Positions 58,194 through 64,000 of a DNA stretch of 64,000 nt are shown here, piece by piece (the stretch's first letter is position 1; every line of letters begins with the position of its first letter). The position numbers and the translations under genes are program-made. The stretch lies in assembly GCA_022316685.1 (NCBI GenBank), contig JAKJHU010001570.1:1-64000 (forward strand). The letters run 5' to 3'. Under the pieces are notes generated by a model. The model was not told the DNA's origin. It ran no database searches and saw only the letters and a list, made by a program, of their open reading frames with translations. This stretch comes from Progne subis subis (lineage: Eukaryota > Chordata > Aves > Passeriformes > Hirundinidae).

Positions 58194-58573
58194 TCTGGCC
58201 TGCCATTCGATTCCATTTCCAGCCACACCACTGAAACTTAAAGAGACAGAAACAATTTTGGGCACAGATAGATGGAAAATAAAATTACATTTTCGGTTAC
58301 CCAGGACATTACCCACCCTTTATTCCATATCATTTGACTCATGCCCAAATTAATACCTTTCAACTGTACACATATATACATATACAAATGCAATTATTTC
58401 AATAGCCATTGATCATCCCTCAGGATGGGGATTGAGTTCATTTTGTCCATGACTGATACGACTGGAGCAGTCCATTCTCATTGTTCATGGTAGTTATGGC
58501 ATGAAATGGCAGTGACATTTAGCAACCAGCGTTACAAATGCAATTCAACATTACAGGCTATTCTAATCAAAAG
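58194..58573. other. Non-coding stretch, no gene seen
   Basis: About 380 bp between the ERVK LTR and CR1. It is AT-rich and no boundary is recognised. Confidence 0.4.
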
Positions 58574-59066
58574 TCAAATCACAGAATCACAGAATCACTA
58601 GGTTGGAAGAGACCTTCAAAATCATTAAGTCCAACTCATGCCCTAACACCTCAACTAAACCATGGCACTGAGTGCCACATCTAATCTTGTTTTAAACACA
58701 TTGAAGGATGGTGACTGCACCACCTCCCCGGCAGACAATTCCAATACTTTATCACTCTTTCCGTAAAAAACTTTTTCCTAATATCCAACCTATACTTCCC
58801 TTGGTGCAGATTAAGTCTGTGTCCTCTCATTCTGTCAGTTGCTGCCTGGAGAAAAAGACGAACCCCCCACCTGACTACTAACACCTTTCAGGAAGTTGTA
58901 GAGAGTGATAAGGTCGCCTCTGAGTCTCCTCTTCTCCAGGCTAAACAACCCCAGCTCCTTCAATTGTTCCTCATAGGGCTTGTTTTTTAAATCCCTCACC
59001 AGCCTTGATGCCCTCCTCTGGACGCATTCAAGCATCTCAACATCCTTCCTAAACTGGGTACTGAGG
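58574..59066 (-). mobile_element. CR1 LINE 3' end
   Basis: The minus-strand text is the last part of the CR1 reverse-transcriptase ORF, with [24 protein letters not shown] near 58900-58960, and RLDIRKKFFTERV near 58760-58790 in a second frame. The short 3' UTR and an octamer-like end (ATCACAGA repeats at 58574-58600) follow. It is 5'-truncated as usual and cut on the right by an ERVL LTR. CR1 is the dominant LINE of birds and other sauropsids, so it supports the host assignment. Confidence 0.93.
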
Positions 59067-60241
59067 TGTCCTAGAGTGACTTTATGATGCTTATATCCCC
59101 AATAGTATGTTCTGTTTATGTTGGATATTATGTTCTGTACCTTTAAGACTAGTTCCGAGACCGAAGTGGGAAGAAAGAGAAGGGCTGAGTTTGTTTTCAG
59201 AAACTGCACTCACTCCTCCACATTCTGCTCCTGGACTGTGTTGTCTGCAGCATGGACAGTGAGAGAGAGCTCTCCTCTGCTTTTTAGTTAGTTTTTAGCT
59301 AGCTGAGGCAGAAAAGATCCCTGGACTGTGAAAAGTGCATATTATATGGCTCTACACAAGATATTTACTATATGTGTTGTGTTGTGTTAATTGTTGGTGT
59401 TGTATTAATATTTTGATAGTATAGTAAATGAAGTTTTGTAGTTAAAATGTAGTTTTTATGTACCAACCACAGGAAAATGTAAATCTTTCAGAGAAAAAAG
59501 GGTTTGCTGCTTCCTTATCAGAAGAAACCAACTCCTCCTGCCTCTCCCAGCCTTGAGAATGCCATAGAGATTAAAGGAAAAAAGTGATACTAACCAGAGA
59601 CAATTTTTTGTTTGAATGGAATTTATGCATAATGTATGAAATGTATGAATATTCAACAGGCTATTGCTTTTAAGAGATAATACTTTGTTAACAAGGGTCC
59701 TTCTCCGAAACTTTTCGCTCGGGGAGGCACCCAGATGTCTGAAACTTTGTTTTTATTGTCTCGTATTGTCCTAACTCTAAAATTGTTCAATTTTTTTACT
59801 CTAATTCTATTTTTATAACCATCCTATTTACTATTAAACTTTAAAATTTTAAAACAAGTGATTGGCGTTTATCACATGGACTGTGTTTTTTTCTTTTACT
59901 AGGAACTTTTTAAACCTGTTCTGGACTGAAAGAACACAGAAAAACACCTGGAGCTCACACCTGCAGCCCACTGAGGCCCACTGGAGGGACTGATAAGAGA
60001 CTGGGAGAACTGAGCTACAACCCACAACAAAGAGTTTCTCTTCAGAATGGTGAGAGGTTTTCCTGTTAATATTATCAATTTTTTATGCTTGTGAACACTT
60101 TGCTTCTTGAATAAACAGTTTTTTTCCACTTTTCTCTAAGGAAATTTTGTCCCGGACCAATTGGGGAGAGGCCACTTGAATTTTATTTCTAGAGGGACCC
60201 CATTAGGAGGTTTCCTCCCAAATTTGCCCTAAACCAGGACA
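59067..60241 (+). mobile_element. Solo ERVL LTR carrying a nested LTR
   Basis: It starts TGTCCTAGAGTGACTTTATG and ends AAACCAGGACA. Near-matching 5-bp flanks (TGAGG before, TGAGT after) suggest a target duplication. After removing the nested LTR at 59327-59877 and one copy of its duplicated target, the length is about 620 bp, close to its relatives. AATAAA lies near 60110. Confidence 0.83.
59327..59877 (+). mobile_element. Nested solo LTR with 5-bp duplication
   Basis: TGTGAAAAGTGC to GTTTATCACA, 551 bp, bounded by TGGAC (59322-59326, 59878-59882). A late ATTAAA near 59833 gives the plus orientation. It shares blocks with 53464-54049. The family is unknown. Confidence 0.83.
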
Positions 60242-61475
60242 TGAGTGTGGAGTAATACACACTCCCCTGGAGAGAAGCCAGACAATAATATAAACATGCC
60301 TCATTGGAAAGGGAGCAGTTAGGCCAGACAGAATATAATCACAACCCCCTAAAGGAGAAACCCTGGCAAACAGCTCTCTATGTTATGGTGAAGAAATGTG
60401 TGTTAAGGGTTAAGTTCTCCTGTAGAATTTTTCCCCCCCCCATGAGTTCCTCGGAGACTTAAGTAGTGATAGTTAAGGGGTGCTTAAGCTGACAAAAGAA
60501 GTTGATCACTTGGTTTTGGGGGAGGGAGGAGGCTCCCGGGAGCAGAGGGTGGAGGACCCACTGCTCTCGGTTTTCCCGGGGAGGACGGTCGGGCTACCGA
60601 GTAGCTGCCTGGAGTCCACAGCTAACGGAGGAGTCTGGTCCTGGGAATTCTATCATCTGTTGGAGCGCCCAGGAATTCGGAGTTTCTTCGCTGCCCTGCT
60701 GGATTCTGGGTCAGCCCGGGTCCAGCCGCTGCGGGTTCTCAGGCACTGCCCACTTTGCCTGCCAGGACACCCCCCTGCCTGCCGAGGACAATCCACCGCT
60801 TCCAGCTTCCAGCCATCAGCGCCGGAGTTTCCACCGTTTGCCCTCGGAGTTCTTGGTTCTGTTTTACTGTTATTATAAGTGCTGTTGTGTTACCCTGGTT
60901 TTTCTGAGTTTTTTTTATTAGCCTTTTGAATTTCATAATGGAGTCAGATCTTTTAGTTACTGTACAATATTAGAGCAGTTTTCTACCTTTCCCACAGATG
61001 TAACATAAACATATCCTTTGTTTTTCATTCTCTGTCCTTTGTTTGCATATTTCTAACCTGAAAACAACTGTAACTGACAGTTGGTCTGGCCACTGAGGCT
61101 GAGGAGTGGAAACCCCAAAAAGCCAATCTTCTGCTAGACCCAGAAATGTATAAAAAGTAAAAATAAACAAAGGGGTGCTCTTCCTCCTCTCTCCGCTCTC
61201 TCAGCAGGAGCTGGGATCGGAAGGACCTCTGCTTTGCAAAAATATCTTGTCTGCGTGTGACTGCTTTGTGTGTCTCGGTGATACTGTTGTTGTTTGTCTG
61301 TCCTGTTATATTTACTAATAAAGGACTGTTATTCCTTTTCCGCATAGCTCTGACTGAAAAGTTTTTTTTTTTTAATCTTCCAAATTATAATAACATGGAG
61401 TGAAGGATTTGAATTCCTCATTTCCTAGAGAGGCCTGCCTCTCCTTAGCAGACACCTGTCTTTTAAACCGAGACA
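60242..61475 (+). repeat. ERVL-D 5' LTR region (start uncertain)
   Basis: An ERVL gag and primer site follow, so the sequence up to AACCGAGACA (about 61475) should be the 5' LTR. AATAAA lies at 61316-61321. The start is not defined by a partner. An ERVK solo LTR (60888-61283) is nested inside. Open frames at 60480-60921 lie in this region and are unlikely to be genes. Confidence 0.55.
60888..61283 (+). mobile_element. Solo ERVK LTR (subfamily 1)
   Basis: TGTTACCCTGG to CGGTGATA, 396 bp, flanked by a perfect 6-bp duplication CTGTTG (60882-60887, 61284-61289). The final CA has become TA. It is a plus-strand relative of 5795-6187. Confidence 0.92.
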
Positions 61476-61487
61476 GAATTTGGCGCC

Positions 61488-62170
61488 TGTTATAAATACG
61501 ATAGACCAAATTTTAGAAATCAAAATTTAGAATTTTATTGAGAGACAAAATGACAGTCTTGGACAGCCACAATTAAAAGGACAGCGTCGAGCCCGGGATC
61601 GGCGCTGGGTGAACCACAGTAACACACTCTGCCAGTATGCTACCCCCCAAGTTCACATTTCTGGCTTGAAGCTGCCCCTTTTTATAGACTGGATCGCTGA
61701 GAAAAATCGGGTCTCTGATGCTTTCCCCGTCCGCCGCGACTTCATTAACTATTCATGTTCGGGGTCGGGTGTTCTGAATAGTTTTTCCTGGGCAGACAAT
61801 GGCCTTAATTGTCGAGCCCAGGTGTGTCGTAGATATGATAATGTCCGGAGGATGCGGATGAGATATGGATCTGATGTGATCATTCAGTTCCTGGGCTGCT
61901 CATCTGCTTCTTCCGTTGTCTTTGTGTTCCTGTCAGGGTTTCCTGGCAGAGGTATCCCCGTGTCCTTTTAGGTGTCATTCTTAGCATAGTTCTCGTGTCC
62001 CTTTTCTTGCACTGTGGTGTCAGCAGAAATACCTCGTACCCCTCCCCGTATGGCTTCTGTCTCAGTTTTCTTGTAACATATTTGGGTAGATATAAAACTT
62101 ATATTCTATATGGGTGTATTACAATACAAACATATTTCAAATACGAATTAACTTTAGGACATATATCACA
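61488..62170 (-). mobile_element. Class I solo LTR inside the ERVL-D primer site
   Basis: In plus coordinates TGTTATAAATACG to ATATATCACA, 683 bp, with GCGCC on both sides (61483-61487, 62171-62175). A minus-strand AATAAAATTC near 61541 and a short U5 give the minus orientation and resemble 42790-43388. Removing it brings TGGCGCC next to CAAATCGTGGGGC, a Lys-like primer site. Confidence 0.83.
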
Positions 62171-62253
62171 GCGCCCAAATCGTGGGGCAAGAGGGCATTG
62201 AGAGAAAAGGAATAACAGTTCTTAAGTGCCTACATTGTTGTGTACTGGATATC

Positions 62254-64000
62254 ATGTGGTCTGGCTTAACCTGGTTCGGGTGGCATGTGGGTGTGGCCGT
62301 ATTCCTCCCATTTGCAGGCCCTTTTCTAAACATGGGCCCTGTAACTAAGGTTACTGTGGCTGTCATCCAGTTTGCTATATGGGTTAATGAAGTGAGGAAA
62401 TCGTGGATTTTTAATTTCCTCTGGAAGGCAGGCACATGGATTCAGGGCTATCATACACTGACTGTGTGTTTCTGGGGTTACTTTAACAACGGTACCTACT
62501 GTGAAGAAATGACACCGGGGGAAACCTTTTCCCAACCCTTCACCCAGCTCTTTGGGCCTACCCCACCAGTCTTTGAAGGGTTCAAATCTCTGAATGTTAA
62601 TGACATCATACAGTGGCTGGTGTTGCTGGTATGCCTGTTCTGTTTAGCATTTAGAGATAAGGGGAGACTGACCTGGATAACCACCCTGATACCTAACATA
62701 GGGAATAAGGATACTGCCCCACAGACTGACCCTGCCCCACAGCCTGCCTCAGGAATAAACTACCCAGATTTGGTGAAAGAGATAGGTGAGATGCTGAGGG
62801 AGTACCTTTCCCCTGTAGTAGCCTCATTAGCCCCAGCTGCTGGGAAACCCTCCCCCTGCCCCGACAAAGGAGAGTCTGACGGTGCAGCAGTGGAACCCAC
62901 AGACGTTACAACTGTCCAGGTTCCAGCTGAACCACTAGGGCAGCCACAGCCAGCAGCAGTGGCCCCTGTGGAAACAAAGAAGTATAAGGTAAAATCAGAG
63001 CACCCAGACAACAAGGATAAGAAAGGAGGGCCCTCACAACCCGCGGGGGAGTCAGAGGTTGAGATCATCACCGAGTCCCTGACATATGAAAGTCTCCGTA
63101 ATCTGCAAAAAGATCTTGCACGACGGGGACGTGAGGCTTATACAGCCTGGTTAGTTCGGGTCTGGGACCTTATAGGTACAGGCGTGCAGCTAGATAGTAG
63201 TGAGGCAAGGAATTTGGGACCCTTGACCCAGGACTCAGGTGTGAATCAGGTATTCGTAAGGGAGCCAGGGCCCCTTTCCCTTTGGGAGCGGCTTTTAATG
63301 AGTGTAAGGGAGAGGTTTGTCCACAGAGACAGAATGCAGGAGCACCATCATAGAATGCGCTGGAAGACCCTTGAGGAAGGGATCCAGCAGCTGAGAGAAG
63401 TGGCGGTATTGGAGGTACTCTTTGGGAGGGGTGAACAGCATGATAATGACCCCGACAAAGTCAGGTGCACAGGGCAAATGCTGTGGAATCTGGCAACTCT
63501 AGGACCATCTCAATACGCCACATTCATTGCAACAATTAATGCCGATAACAACCGAGAGACAGTGGGTTCTGTAGCCAACAAGCTTAGAAATTATGAGAGC
63601 ATGATCAGTGGCCCAATGCAGGCTCAGGTCTCTGCCATGGTTAAGGAACTCAGAGAGGAGATGAGGGAGGTGAGGGAGGAGACGAGGAGGAACAGTTCCT
63701 GTGTGGCACCGGTGTGAGTTACAGGCCCCAGAGTCAGAGCTCAACAGCCCCCAGCTAGAGAGAGAGGGTACACCCCACGAGCTGACCTGTGGTTCTTTCT
63801 GAGTGACCATGGGGAAGACATGGGAAGGTGGCATGGGAAACCCACTTCTGCCCTGGCAGCACAGGTGCGTGAGCTCAAGGAGAGAAACACTAACCGAGGG
63901 GGTTCCACTAAGATGAAGGTAGCCTCAACATCACATGACCAAGCTGCCAGGTATTATAGAAGTGAGGATATATCAGATCCCTGTGAAGGAACCTCTACCA
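62254..64000 (+). pseudogene. gag: ERVL-D Gag with N-terminal hydrophobic region (runs off window)
   Basis: The first in-frame ATG is at 62254; the frame is open upstream to about 62180. Residues 1-150 have hydrophobic segments (about 6-28, 33-48, 62-80 and 128-145), with sequon NNGT at 62485-62496. A Pro/Ala-rich linker (about 62700-63070) leads to the Gag core, with TAWLVRVWD (about 63140), LSLWERLL and EEGIQQLREVAVLE (about 63372-63413), as in ERVL-C. A single TGA at 63715-63717 interrupts the frame; the same frame then continues with ERVL Gag C-terminal text to the window end. The stop may be a CGA-to-TGA decay. Confidence 0.83.

Noticed and set aside
60480..60921. Two overlapping plus-strand frames of 132 and 139 codons
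   Set aside because: They lie in the presumed ERVL-D 5' LTR, show no domain, and one ends inside a nested solo LTR.

Overview
This window looks like a repeat-swamped stretch of a bird genome, most likely a songbird. The evidence is a CR1 LINE tail, avian-style ERV families (ERVL/class III, beta-like ERVK/class II, alpha-like, and gamma-like class I), and broken pieces of a vertebrate host gene that I recognise as ASH1L. No intact host gene is visible, and there are no tRNA, rRNA or CRISPR features. The density and depth of nesting of ERVs would fit a non-recombining or heterochromatic region such as the W chromosome. That placement is inference; the sequence does not prove it.

Layout from left to right. 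1-9217: four co-linear, frameshifted fragments of the large ASH1L coding exon, separated by an ERVL provirus (ERVL-A, 1447-5618), a solo ERVK LTR (5795-6187) and an LTR-like insertion of unknown family (6728-8649). 9218-12153: non-coding sequence with one solo LTR. 12154-21876: a minus-strand LTR-like unit split by a complete ERVK provirus (ERVK-A, 12838-20422) and a solo ERVL LTR (20657-21317). 21877-31744: remnants of a minus-strand ERVL (ERVL-B) flanking a minus-strand ERVK provirus (ERVK-B, 23443-30399). 32656-35848 and 42535-43388: minus-strand gamma-like (class I) gag and leader fragments with a His-type primer site, split by a young and nearly complete ERVL provirus (ERVL-C, 35854-42529). 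43428-52632: a plus-strand class I gag-pol-env provirus, decayed and broken by four insertions. 53464-58193: LTRs, including an ERVK solo LTR that was itself invaded by a very young, internally deleted element with an alpha-like gag and a gamma-type env TM. 58574-59066: CR1. 59067-64000: a solo ERVL LTR, then the 5' end of another ERVL (ERVL-D) with a long gag reading frame that runs off the window. Its primer-binding site is split by a class I solo LTR.

The most interesting signal is shared by the ERVL copies. Where a retroviral matrix domain is expected, their Gag starts with several strongly hydrophobic segments. Three divergent copies keep an Asn-Asn-x-Thr glycosylation sequon at the same place, ahead of a last hydrophobic segment, a Pro/Ala-rich linker and then an ERVL-type Gag core. 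This suggests a membrane-inserted, possibly glycosylated Gag in an env-less ERVL lineage that primes from a Lys-like site.

Insertion order can be read from the nesting and from target-site duplications (5 bp for ERVL and some class I LTRs, 6 bp for ERVK and alpha-like). ASH1L and the class I elements are the old substrate. ERVL and ERVK entered them. The alpha-like element at 54473-57710 (2 differences between its LTRs by eye) and ERVL-C (about 10 differences in 660) are the youngest arrivals. Percentages and differences quoted were counted by eye.
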